From positions 1-35,343 of the IMG/VR virus record IMGVR_UViG_3300028299_000014: DNA of 35,343 bases. One strand, 5' to 3'. The DNA comes from a virus. Positions 15,321 through 23,318 of the stretch are shown piece by piece. The notes beneath the pieces are model-generated. The model saw only the letters and a program-made list of their open reading frames with translations. It did not search any database and was not told the DNA's origin. Position 1 is the first letter of the stretch, and every line of letters begins with the position of its first letter. The position numbers and the translations under genes are program-made.

Positions 15321-17102
15321 ATGTTAAAGGAAATAATAGAAAGAAAGAAAAATAATATAGGATCATTGACTTTATTTATTAGTAAAAGAAGTGATTTATT
15401 AGAAGAATTAAATGATAAATTCAAGAATAATGATTTAACAATTCCACAGAAGTTATGGTATTTTATGAATGATGATTTTGAATTAAAATTATGTGAATGT
15501 GGAAAATTGAAAAAATGGAAATCATTTAAGTATGGATGGAAAGAAACTTGTGGCAATATGGATTGTGTGATTAAAAAAAGAAAAAAAACAAACTTAGAAA
15601 AGTATGGTGTTGATAATCCAATGAAAAATGATGATATTATTGATAAAGTAAAAAAAACAAATCTAGATAAATATGGTGAAACATCTCCATCAAAAAATAT
15701 TGATGTAAGAAACAAGATAAGTATTAATTATAATAAAAAATCAGAAGATGAAAAACAACATATTATAAATAAAAGAGTTAAAACATGGAATAATAAAACA
15801 GATGAAGAAAAAGAAAAAGTAAAAATAAAAAAAAAGAAATCTTATAATAATCTAGATCAAGATAAAATTATAGAAAAAAGAAAAAAAACAAATTTAGAAA
15901 AGTATGGATTTGAATATACTGTAACGACACCAAAAATAAAGAAAAAGATTTTATCCACTTTAAAACATAGATATGGTGTGAATTCTACCCCATTTGAAAA
16001 TATTGAAATAAGAAAGTCCGCTTCTATTTCTTATATGAATAGACATATTGAAAATATTAAAAACGGATTGTTAAAATTTCAGTGTAAATACATTTCTCAT
16101 TATGATAAAGGTATTGGTAATTTAGAATATGAAATTTTATGTGAAAGAACAAATAAAATATTTAAAATAGGATATTCAAATCTGAGAATCAGACTTTTAC
16201 AAAATCTAGAAATTTCTCCATTTTTTTATAAACAACATGGTATATCAGAAATGGAAAAAGATTTATATAAATTTATTTGTGATAATAATATTAAAATTGA
16301 AAAAAATAATAATATTATAACCCCATATGAATTGGATATTTACATACCTGAACTAAAATTAGCATTTGAATTTAATGGTGTTTATTGGCATAATGAATTA
16401 TATAAAGATAAAAATTATCATTTAGAAAAAACAGAATTGTGTGAAAAAAATGGAGTACAACTCATTCATATTTATGAAGACGATTGGGTATATAAAAATG
16501 ATATTGTTAAGTCAATGATATTAAATAAGTTAGGAAAAACACCCGAAAAAATATACGGAAGAAAATGTGAAATTCGTGAAATAATTGATAATAAATTAGT
16601 TAAAGATTTTTTAGAAAAAAATCATATTCAGGGATTTATCGGAAGTAAAGTAAAAATAGGATTATTTTATGAAAATGAATTGGTTAGTTTAATGACTTTT
16701 GGAAAAAGAAGAATTTCAATGGGAAAAAAGAATACAAGAGAAGGAGAATATGAATTGTTAAGATTTTGTTCAAAGTTAAATACGAATGTTATTGGTGGTG
16801 CACAAAAATTATTTAAATATTTTGTGAATAATTATAAAGTTAACGAAATTACAACATACGCAGACAGATCGTGGAGTACAGGAGATTTATATAAAAAATT
16901 AGGATTTGAATATAAAGGAAAGACACAACCAAATTATTATTATGTTATTGATGGGTTGAGACATCATAGATTTAATTATCGTAAAGATAAATTAATCAAA
17001 GATGGGTTTGATAAGAATAAAACAGAACACGAGATTATGATTGAAAGAGGAATTTATAGAATTTATGATAGTGGGAATTTAAAATTTATTTTTTTAATCT
17101 AA
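15321..17102 (+). CDS. Homing endonuclease 2, 593 aa
   Basis: Paralogue of homing endonuclease 1. N-terminal cysteine pattern CECGKLKKWKSF...CGNMDCV; three or more KYG repeats (KYGVDNPMKNDD, KYGETSPSKNID, KYGFEYTVTT, RYGVNSTPFEN) interrupted by a Lys/Asn-rich coiled region; then the nuclease core ELDIYIPELKLAFEFNG-YWH and the block LCEKNGVQLIHIYEDDW, nearly identical to enzyme 1; and a C-terminal domain with YADRSWSTGDLYKKLGF and YRIYDSGNLKFIF. An extra FNYRKDKLIKDGFDKNKTE segment occurs near the end. It converges on 17094-17414 with a 9-base overlap. Confidence 0.85.
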   Translation: MLKEIIERKKNNIGSLTLFISKRSDLLEELNDKFKNNDLTIPQKLWYFMNDDFELKLCECGKLKKWKSFKYGWKETCGNMDCVIKKRKKTNLEKYGVDNPMKNDDIIDKVKKTNLDKYGETSPSKNIDVRNKISINYNKKSEDEKQHIINKRVKTWNNKTDEEKEKVKIKKKKSYNNLDQDKIIEKRKKTNLEKYGFEYTVTTPKIKKKILSTLKHRYGVNSTPFENIEIRKSASISYMNRHIENIKNGLLKFQCKYISHYDKGIGNLEYEILCERTNKIFKIGYSNLRIRLLQNLEISPFFYKQHGISEMEKDLYKFICDNNIKIEKNNNIITPYELDIYIPELKLAFEFNGVYWHNELYKDKNYHLEKTELCEKNGVQLIHIYEDDWVYKNDIVKSMILNKLGKTPEKIYGRKCEIREIIDNKLVKDFLEKNHIQGFIGSKVKIGLFYENELVSLMTFGKRRISMGKKNTREGEYELLRFCSKLNTNVIGGAQKLFKYFVNNYKVNEITTYADRSWSTGDLYKKLGFEYKGKTQPNYYYVIDGLRHHRFNYRKDKLIKDGFDKNKTEHEIMIERGIYRIYDSGNLKFIFLI

Positions 17103-17414
17103 TTTATCTAATATTTCATCTACTTTTGTTAAAATTACATTAACAACATCAAGGATTTTATTCTCAGTAAACAATCCTTCATTCATTGGTTCATTTTCTT
17201 CTTCTTCCTTTTTCCATTTCTTTTTATACTCAGGTTCTTCTTTCATTCTTTTCTTGTGTAATTGGTCTAGTTTATTTAATTTCATCGTGGTTTCTGCGGA
17301 ATACCCACCTTTTTCTTTTAAAATATCCAATCCAACATCTGTTCTTTTGGTTTTCTTTTGAATTTCAGGTTTCCAACTTTTGTCAAAATCACTGAATTTT
17401 ATTATGTTTTCCAT
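17094..17414 (-). CDS. Small charged protein with divergent tag-like start, 106 aa
   Basis: Begins MENIIKFSDFDKSWKPE, which keeps the Lys-Phe spacing, an acidic Phe-Asp stretch and a Trp of the tag but lacks L/I-x-E. The middle is strongly charged and coiled-coil-like (KLDQLHKKRMKEEPEYKKKW); the C-terminus (ENKILDVVNVILTKVDEILD) is an amphipathic helix. No family recognised. It leads a run of leftward genes with two other KF-type starts. Confidence 0.65.
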   Translation of the reverse strand: MENIIKFSDFDKSWKPEIQKKTKRTDVGLDILKEKGGYSAETTMKLNKLDQLHKKRMKEEPEYKKKWKKEEEENEPMNEGLFTENKILDVVNVILTKVDEILDKLD

Positions 17415-17423
17415 ATTTTTAAA

Positions 17424-17570
17424 TTATTTTTTACAATCACATTCCTTATCTTCTTTACCCTTTTTCTTTTTATTTATTATATCCATAAATTTTTTTCTAG
17501 CCGCTAATTGTTTCGGAGAAGCTTTTTTCTTCTCGTTTATGAAACTTCCAAATTTTAATAATTTTTCCAT
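17424..17570 (-). CDS. Small basic protein with capsid-targeting-like start, 48 aa
   Basis: A 48-residue frame beginning MEKLLKFGSFINEKKKASPK: KFGSFINE is close to the T4 head-targeting pattern and has I-N-E at the expected place. The rest is Lys-rich (ARKKFMDIINKKKKGKEDK) and ends with two cysteines (CDC). Small, basic and tagged is what T4 internal proteins look like, so packaging with DNA is plausible. It lies between two leftward genes, 9 bases after one and 20 before the other. Confidence 0.65.
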   Translation of the reverse strand: MEKLLKFGSFINEKKKASPKQLAARKKFMDIINKKKKGKEDKECDCKK

Positions 17571-17590
17571 TTTTTTTTTAATTATTTTTT

Positions 17591-17947
17591 TTAATATAAA
17601 TCAATTAATATAGTCTCTAATTTATCTAAATCTTTTTTTGTTTTTATATTATTTCTATCTAATATTTCTCTAAATTCTTTTTCAGTTGTTTCGGTTACTT
17701 TACCATTGTTGTAATGGAATATACTAACACCACTTGAAAATCCAAATAATAAGACCACTACAATTTTATCACCACTTATTTTGGCTTTTTTTATACATAA
17801 TTTACCAATTTCAAGTTCACTAATATCTAACATAACAGCAGATGTATCGGCTTTTATCAAAACTATATTTTCATCGTTATGAATGGGTTCTTGTTCTTCC
17901 CAATCTTCTTTAAAATCAATTTCTTCAAATAATTTTAAGTGTTTCAT
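17591..17947 (-). CDS. Tagged protein, 118 aa
   Basis: Tag MKHLKLFEEIDFKEDWEEQE with a shortened acidic half. The body is beta-rich at first (NIVLIKADTSAVMLDISELE, KIVVVLLFGFSSGVSIFHY) and then helical (REILDRNNIKTKKDLDKLET). LFE is present in the tag. The order of elements resembles family A, but I cannot align them with confidence. It is followed at once by the small basic tagged gene at 17424-17570. Confidence 0.8.
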   Translation of the reverse strand: MKHLKLFEEIDFKEDWEEQEPIHNDENIVLIKADTSAVMLDISELEIGKLCIKKAKISGDKIVVVLLFGFSSGVSIFHYNNGKVTETTEKEFREILDRNNIKTKKDLDKLETILIDLY

Positions 17948-17961
17948 AATTTATATGTTTT

Positions 17962-18360
17962 TTATACATATTTCAACTTATTTAACCCATAATAATAATC
18001 GACAATTCTGCACTTGAGCACTCCCATTGTTTGTGCATTCCATGATGTGGTCGCGTTTGGTCTTTCTAATAACGCGGTTACCCAAATTATATCACCTCTT
18101 TTTACTTGTTTCAATAATAAATCTGTATTAAAAACAGGAGCTCCTGGAACTTTTTCACTTAATTGATTTTCAATTTTCTGTATTTCTTTATCATCTGTAA
18201 TAACACCAGTAACCTGAACAACATTTATTGGTCCTTTAACTTTCTCATAATCACCATTTTCCAATTTTCGTATTATGGTTATATCATCAGATAATGGTGG
18301 TTGTCCCTGTTTATCTTTGAACTTCTCAAAGTCGGTTGTTATTTTATTTTGTTTATTCAT
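17962..18360 (-). CDS. Hypothetical protein, 132 aa
   Basis: An untagged protein beginning MNKQNKITTDFEKFKDKQGQ. The body has alternating strands (PINVVQVTGVITDD, RGDIIWVTALLER, MGVLKCRIVDYYYG), suggesting a small beta-barrel such as an OB-fold; no catalytic motif is visible. It overlaps the upstream DUF5662 gene by 8 bases, so the two are coupled. Function unknown. Confidence 0.75.
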   Translation of the reverse strand: MNKQNKITTDFEKFKDKQGQPPLSDDITIIRKLENGDYEKVKGPINVVQVTGVITDDKEIQKIENQLSEKVPGAPVFNTDLLLKQVKRGDIIWVTALLERPNATTSWNAQTMGVLKCRIVDYYYGLNKLKYV

Positions 18361-18835
18361 ATCCTAAATTTTTTGCTGTATTTTTATATATATTAAATAA
18401 TTGTTCTGACATTTTGAATCTTTTTTTATTCACATCTAAAGATTTATAAATATTTCCATCTTCATGTCTTTCTGTCGCCGATTTCCAGTCAAAAAACATT
18501 TCAACAATATCAAATAAATCCATATCATCTATTCCATTTTTATGATGTTCTGGGTGATGCCTATTATTGCCATAATGATTATCAAGTGCTACTTTTAATC
18601 TATCTAAGGAATTTTTGTATTCATCTGTTCCATAAGTTAATGATTTTAATAATGGAGTTTCTCTATCAAATGATGGTTTTTCTATGTCACCTAATTTTGA
18701 TTTGTCATGTTCTTTACCTCTTTCTATCAATATGTTGGCCGCCATACTCAATAATTCACCAACTCTATCTATGTGATTTTGAGTATCTTGTCTACTGTCA
18801 TACGATTCATTTAGAAATTTTGAAAATTTTTCCAT
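18353..18835 (-). CDS. DUF5662-family protein with capsid-targeting-like start, 160 aa
   Basis: Matches the pattern of DUF5662 phage proteins: HIDRVGELL, EHDKSKLGDIE, DNHYGNNRHHPEHHKNG and MDLFDIVEMFFDWKSA. The spaced His and Asp residues suggest a metal-dependent, HD-like phosphohydrolase, but the activity of the family is not established as far as I know. The start MEKFSKFLNESYDSR fits the T4 head-targeting layout with L-N-E followed by S, an ideal gp21-type site. It overlaps the downstream gene by 8 bases. Confidence 0.75.
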   Translation of the reverse strand: MEKFSKFLNESYDSRQDTQNHIDRVGELLSMAANILIERGKEHDKSKLGDIEKPSFDRETPLLKSLTYGTDEYKNSLDRLKVALDNHYGNNRHHPEHHKNGIDDMDLFDIVEMFFDWKSATERHEDGNIYKSLDVNKKRFKMSEQLFNIYKNTAKNLGYE

Positions 18836-18836
18836 A

Positions 18837-19142
18837 TTAAAATTCCTTTTTTATTATATGATAAAACGGAGTAGAATTATAATCACCATCTGATTCATCT
18901 GGTACCACTTCGTCATATTTATAAATTTTTGGTCGTCTCTCTACTGGAAATGGTTTAGCTTTTTTTGTAGCGTACTCCAACGCTTCTTGTTCTGATAAAA
19001 AACAGTCACCATAACTATTAACTAGATAACCATCACCTTCCCAAAAATATTCCAAAACTATATATACAGTTTTTATATCTGTTTCCTCATATTCCCAAGG
19101 TTCATTATCAAAATCTAATTCTTCAAATAGTTTTATTTTCAT
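18837..19142 (-). CDS. Tagged protein, 101 aa
   Basis: Shortened tag MKIKLFEELDFDNEPWEYEE (LFE present). The body contains KTVYIVLEYFWEGDGYLVNS, CFLSEQEALEYATKKAKPF and a C-terminal FYHIIKKEF, the pattern of a small alpha/beta domain; SEQEALEYATKKA looks like a helix common in phage proteins of unknown role. It lies between two other leftward tagged genes with gaps of 1 and 3 bases. Confidence 0.8.
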   Translation of the reverse strand: MKIKLFEELDFDNEPWEYEETDIKTVYIVLEYFWEGDGYLVNSYGDCFLSEQEALEYATKKAKPFPVERRPKIYKYDEVVPDESDGDYNSTPFYHIIKKEF

Positions 19143-19145
19143 ATT

Positions 19146-19529
19146 TTAAAATGGCCTCGCTCTCCTTATTTTTTTTGGTGCAAATCTAGAATCTTCCTTA
19201 TAAGAAACGAACCATACTCTTAATACATCTTTTTTTGGTATTAAAACAAATGAGTCATCTGGTCCATCTAGATCTTGTTGATATATTTCAGATAAATCAT
19301 CATATTCACCAGACATATCGTGACCATCTATACACCAATATTTACCTCTATCAAATTCTGGTATTTCCGTTAAAGGATTTCTATTTTTGTAACTATAGAA
19401 CCGTATTTCGGATACATCTTTGGTTTGCATATACCACAACCCTCTTTCATTTTCATCCTTATTTGGGTCTTCATCTTCCCAATCAAATTCATCAACGTCT
19501 ATTTCTTCAAATAATTTTATATATTTCAT
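19146..19529 (-). CDS. Tagged protein, 127 aa
   Basis: Tag MKYIKLFEEIDVDEFDWEDE. The body is aromatic and acidic (GLWYMQTKDVSEIRFYSYKN, YWCIDGHDMSGEYDDLSEIY, VLRVWFVSYKED) and ends in a basic tail (KKIRRARPF). It appears to contain two similar strands ending in FYSYK and WFVSYK. No known family. Part of the leftward run from 20224 to 17094. Confidence 0.8.
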   Translation of the reverse strand: MKYIKLFEEIDVDEFDWEDEDPNKDENERGLWYMQTKDVSEIRFYSYKNRNPLTEIPEFDRGKYWCIDGHDMSGEYDDLSEIYQQDLDGPDDSFVLIPKKDVLRVWFVSYKEDSRFAPKKIRRARPF

Positions 19530-19552
19530 AGTCTATTATTATTTTTTTATTT

Positions 19553-20224
19553 TCATTGTCTTATTGGTTTATTACATTTCAAACATTCTAATCTATTCAA
19601 ATCGGGGTTTGGGATAATACAATTACAATATTTATCATCATCTGGTGTTGTATAATACCCTAGAAACTCTATCCAGATCGCTTCATCTTTATGACACCAC
19701 CTATGGTCAAAATCACACCAAACCGCTTCACTCTTTTTTATATAATTACCTTTATAATCTTTAACAACATTATCCATATCATCTTCCTCCTCCTCTTCAT
19801 CTTCCCACTCAAAATCATCAAAGTCAATATTTTCTTTTAAAACTAATCCTTGATTTTTTAAATATTTTTTATATTCACTTACTACTTTTTCTAACAATTT
19901 TTTATTGTTAAAGTCCTTATTATCAACATTATACACTAACTTTTCATTTATATGTATTTTTATATTTTTATTTTTACTACTATATTCTCCTTCTATAACA
20001 TCTTTATTAGTCATTAAAATATTTATATATGTTGTTTTGTGACTTATTTCAGATTTATCAAAATATCCATCAATAGATTTTATCCTGAGACTACTCTTAT
20101 TTCTTTTTTGAATAATCATAGATAAATTATCCATCAAATAATTCTTATTGTCATCAGATATATTAATATTTATATTAATATCCGATAAATCTAATTTTTC
20201 AAATATTCTTAATTTTGTTATCAT
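19553..20224 (-). CDS. Protein with N-terminal and internal tags and zinc-binding tail, 223 aa
   Basis: The start MITKLRIFEKLDLSDI is a divergent tag containing I-F-E. Residues 17-128 are a Lys/Asn-rich alpha/beta domain. A second, canonical tag follows at 129-150 (LKENIDFDDFEWEDEEEE, with L129-K130-E131). The tail has Cys/His residues in pairs (WCDFDHRWCHKDEA, CNC, CLKC near 170-217), so it probably binds zinc. The ATG lies one base after the stop of the -1 extension of the upstream gene. Another candidate polyprotein. Confidence 0.8.
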   Translation of the reverse strand: MITKLRIFEKLDLSDINININISDDNKNYLMDNLSMIIQKRNKSSLRIKSIDGYFDKSEISHKTTYINILMTNKDVIEGEYSSKNKNIKIHINEKLVYNVDNKDFNNKKLLEKVVSEYKKYLKNQGLVLKENIDFDDFEWEDEEEEEDDMDNVVKDYKGNYIKKSEAVWCDFDHRWCHKDEAIWIEFLGYYTTPDDDKYCNCIIPNPDLNRLECLKCNKPIRQ

Positions 20225-20278
20225 ATTATTCTATAAAATTTCCAGGAATTCGTGGATCATATTCTCGTCTCTTTCTTT

Positions 20279-21424
20279 TCAATTCTTCAAGTCTAGTCTG
20301 AAATTCTGATTTTTTAAATTTCTTAAAAATCTTAACCCTTCAAAATTATTTATATCAAAATAACCCCAATTATCAATACCTGGATCATTATAAACTCTAC
20401 TGCCTCTCGCGATACCATAACGAACTTCTTCTGGTTGTTGCATATAAATGTATCCTTGGTCAATTATTGTAACTAATTGTTCGGGTGTCATATATTTTAT
20501 GTATTCTCTAGTAACACGGCATTTTTTCAACAGTGCATTCCAATTGGTTTTTAATATATCAATAAATACATCTCTATTTTCAACTGGTATAATACTTGTA
20601 CCACCTCTTTTTGGTTGATATACATCTTTATACGCGACATATTTTTTTGTATATTTACCAATAGTTCTAACAAATTCTTCATCATTATCAAAATGTAGTT
20701 CACCAATCTCACGATTATGATATTTACCTTTACCACATAAGAATATAGTATCAAGGGATAAAACATAATAAACCTGTTCTTCATCAATATCTATTTTATC
20801 ATCAACTATTTCTTCCCACTCATCCCTATCATATTCTTCATCTTCTATTGGTTCATCAACCATTTGGTTAATTCTTTCTTTTATCCTTTCATCGGTTATT
20901 AATTCCTTTATTTTTTTCATACTATAAGATTTAATATTATCTAAATCCATTTCTCTTAACTCATAGTTGTCAAATATTTTGTCTATCATTTCATAATCTT
21001 GTTGTTTAGCGTATTTCTTAACTTTTGTCTTAAAATATTCTATAACACTTTCTTTTGTGAAACCATTTGGAAATTTTTTATTCAATCTTTTTTTACATCT
21101 TTTTAACAATTTTTCTATTTTTGGGTTATGTGTATCAAATCCTTCCAATTCCTCTACTCTCAATCCTAAATTATAAAATATATCCATAGCGTTTTGAATT
21201 CCCCTAGTAAACAATCTCCAATCCTTACCAATGAATTTTTTATAAAGCATATGTATTAACGCCCCAGGAATAAATAAAATCGTCCCAATAAAAATAACCG
21301 CGACAATAACTCCAATCATTGTCCATTGTCTAACTTGTCTGAGCGATAATTCCTCATTTAATCTATCTAGATAAATTTCTATATCAAATTTATCTTCATT
21401 TATAAATTCTCCATATGTTTTCAT
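20279..21424 (-). CDS. Membrane-associated protein with T4-type head-targeting start, 381 aa
   Basis: Starts MKTYGEFINEDKFDIE: MKTYxEFI-x-E is the T4 capsid-targeting sequence almost to the letter. Residues 36-60 (MIGVIVAVIFIGTILFIPGA) form one strong membrane segment, followed by about 320 soluble, charged residues including an acidic run (DEPIEDEEYDRDEWEE). The C-terminus resembles a receptor- or channel-like soluble domain of unknown type. In the zero frame the protein ends FRLDLKN, but a -1 shift at UUUAAAA (20312-20318) would add 28 residues, rich in Lys and Arg, ending PGNFIE at 20226. That exactly fills the gap to the next gene. Confidence 0.75.
   Translation of the reverse strand: MKTYGEFINEDKFDIEIYLDRLNEELSLRQVRQWTMIGVIVAVIFIGTILFIPGALIHMLYKKFIGKDWRLFTRGIQNAMDIFYNLGLRVEELEGFDTHNPKIEKLLKRCKKRLNKKFPNGFTKESVIEYFKTKVKKYAKQQDYEMIDKIFDNYELREMDLDNIKSYSMKKIKELITDERIKERINQMVDEPIEDEEYDRDEWEEIVDDKIDIDEEQVYYVLSLDTIFLCGKGKYHNREIGELHFDNDEEFVRTIGKYTKKYVAYKDVYQPKRGGTSIIPVENRDVFIDILKTNWNALLKKCRVTREYIKYMTPEQLVTIIDQGYIYMQQPEEVRYGIARGSRVYNDPGIDNWGYFDINNFEGLRFLRNLKNQNFRLDLKN
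20312..20318 (-). other. Candidate -1 frameshift heptamer UUUAAAA
   Basis: On the minus strand the zero-frame codons read AAT TTA AAA AAT, so U UUA AAA is a canonical X XXY YYZ slippery heptamer in the correct phase, 11 codons before the zero-frame stop. In the -1 frame translation continues for 28 codons (starting KSEFQTRLEELKRKRR) to TAA at 20226-20228, immediately before the next ATG at 20224. I see only a weak 4-bp hairpin downstream. A sequencing indel is the main alternative. Confidence 0.4.
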
Positions 21425-21503
21425 ATTTAATTATTTTTTATTGTATATATAAAAAAACAAAACTTAATTTTTAATACCATATATAAAAAGAAAAAAATAT
21501 ATT

Positions 21504-21800
21504 ATGCCAAAATCAAAACAAAGAAAGAATCACAAAAAGAAACTAGCTCAATTTAAAAATAAACAACAACAACAGAGAAATCAATTCCGTAAAGCGTATA
21601 TGGAAACGATGAACAATAAGAGAATGGAACATTTAGATGGTGAGTTAGAGAAACAAAGAGAAACAGAAGAAAATATTATCAACACTGAAGAAATGGGATT
21701 GGATTTTGATGATGATTTGAAGATTGATGATATTGATATTGAGTCTATGGGAACATCTGGTTCTGATGGTGTAATGTCAGATACTTTTCGTCAGGTCTGA
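21504..21800 (+). CDS. Small charged protein, 98 aa
   Basis: Starts MPKSKQRKNHKKKLAQFKNK, very basic and Gln-rich, then turns acidic (MGLDFDDDLKIDDIDIESMG) and ends in a Ser/Gly tail. Probably disordered or coiled-coil; no family recognised. The MPKS-basic start resembles that of the R-M enzyme at 561. It is a single-gene unit: the upstream spacer is A/T-rich with TATATAAAAA-like sequence, and an intrinsic terminator follows at 21822. Confidence 0.7.
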   Translation: MPKSKQRKNHKKKLAQFKNKQQQQRNQFRKAYMETMNNKRMEHLDGELEKQRETEENIINTEEMGLDFDDDLKIDDIDIESMGTSGSDGVMSDTFRQV

Positions 21801-21821
21801 TAGTTTCAGGATACATTTAAT

Positions 21822-21847
21822 AAAAGAGGGTCTTACGACCCTTTTTT
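21822..21847. terminator. Bidirectional intrinsic terminator
   Basis: AAAAGAGGGTC, loop TTAC, GACCCTTTTTT. The A run on one side and the T run on the other let it end transcription from both the + gene at 21504-21800 and the converging leftward gene at 21846-23213, whose stop codon lies at its edge. Confidence 0.85.
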
Positions 21848-23213
21848 ATTTTGATGGCTCTTGTTTCTGTGGTGGCTGTTGAATTTCATATCCACCAACC
21901 TCAATATCCTTTTTCTTTTTCATACCTTTCTTCTTTTTAGAGGTTTCTGATTCCTCATCACTAAATTGAGTATATACATCAGGCCACAATCTTCCACCTT
22001 TGTCAATATTGAAATCTAAGTCAAAGAAATCATCAAAATTTAAAACATCCGCTTTTTTCAAACGATATTCTCTATTTATATTGAGAACCAAATCTATTTT
22101 TTCTAATAACTTATCAACCATTTCATTAAATAGCTCTATTGTTCTTTCTGTGAATATACCAATTGGTTTTTTTCTTTTCTTTTGAAAAGACCCAAGAATA
22201 ACTTTGAAAATATACTCTATTTTTTGGTCACTTTTTATATATTCTATAGTTTTCTTATTATCGAGAAGTTCTATATTTATTTTAAATTTATCTTCCTTAA
22301 AAAATTCTGGAATATGAAAATCCCATTTGATTAAATCATCATAAACATCATCCATATAATTATTGAATGTTTTACATATAAGCTCAATATATAGTTCATC
22401 TCTAGTATATTTCATAAGTTTATATTTATTAATATCTTCTAATTGACAGAATTCCAAGAAATTAATTAATATTAAACTATAAATTTCAACATATTCAGTA
22501 TTATTATTTAATGATAATTTTTTATGTATTGGATTTAATATTTCAAATGAATATTCTTCATTCCAGTCAATTTTAATAATTATTTTTTCTAAATTATCAT
22601 TAAACTCCTCTTCATCCATTAAAAATGAATTTGATATATTAGGATTTAGAATTGAATAAAAGAATTTCGCGAAATTTGATTCACCAAAAACATAATCCAA
22701 GTCTTTTTCAGATGTGTTTAAAAATAAATTTATTATTTCTATTTGTTTTGAATTTAATTTACCCCTAAATAACACAGGTAAAAGATCAACATCAAATAAA
22801 TTTGAAAATTCTACTAATTCATCATAATTGTATATATGTTTTGTGCCTTTTAATATACAAGTTAGAATTAATGAATTTTTAGGAGTTCTCTTGTATTTTA
22901 TGCCAGCTGGTTGATTATCAGGAAAATACTCAAATACAAACCACCAAGTTGTGTTTATTAAATCAGTCACATAATTCGGGAGTGAATTTAGGTATATAAA
23001 CGCTTGATTATAAAACATTTGTACAGTTAAATCTACAAAATTAAGTTCATCATTTTTTATTGATTTCGGTTTGATAACAAATTTATTACCATCAAACTTT
23101 GCATATATTTGTGCTCCTTGTATATCTTCATATATAATAAGGTCTTTATCTTTTATTGTGTCTATGAATCCACTTGAATTTTCAACACTATTTAATTTTA
23201 CTACTTTAGTCAT
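21846..23213 (-). CDS. Ligase-like (nucleotidyltransferase-fold) protein with degenerate motif I, 455 aa
   Basis: Residues 28-50 (IYEDIQGAQIYAKFDGNK, then FVIKPKS) align by eye with motif I of T4 RNA ligase 2-type enzymes (EKIHGANF, then a K/R-R/K-S/T strand), and WWFVFEYFPD near 91 with motif III/IIIa. The nucleophilic Lys would be replaced by Asp (EDIQG for EKIHG), so adenylyl transfer is doubtful. The remaining 330 residues are helical and unrecognised, with a Lys-rich C-terminal tail (KKKKGMKKKKD) and a Pro/Gln end. It could be a structural protein with a repurposed fold. The ligase relationship is tentative. Confidence 0.5.
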   Translation of the reverse strand: MTKVVKLNSVENSSGFIDTIKDKDLIIYEDIQGAQIYAKFDGNKFVIKPKSIKNDELNFVDLTVQMFYNQAFIYLNSLPNYVTDLINTTWWFVFEYFPDNQPAGIKYKRTPKNSLILTCILKGTKHIYNYDELVEFSNLFDVDLLPVLFRGKLNSKQIEIINLFLNTSEKDLDYVFGESNFAKFFYSILNPNISNSFLMDEEEFNDNLEKIIIKIDWNEEYSFEILNPIHKKLSLNNNTEYVEIYSLILINFLEFCQLEDINKYKLMKYTRDELYIELICKTFNNYMDDVYDDLIKWDFHIPEFFKEDKFKINIELLDNKKTIEYIKSDQKIEYIFKVILGSFQKKRKKPIGIFTERTIELFNEMVDKLLEKIDLVLNINREYRLKKADVLNFDDFFDLDFNIDKGGRLWPDVYTQFSDEESETSKKKKGMKKKKDIEVGGYEIQQPPQKQEPSK

Positions 23214-23318
23214 AATTACATTTTTCGTTTTTTAATATAATTTAAAAATATATATAAAAATATTAATACCCATTTTTATCTATTTATAGATATGTTTGTA
23301 CCAAAAGATTAATTTATT

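Noticed and set aside
15278-15715. 145-codon minus-strand frame opposite the start of homing endonuclease 2
   Set aside because: Phe/Ser/Leu-rich shadow of a coding strand full of Lys and Asn codons; the opposite frame has clear nuclease motifs.
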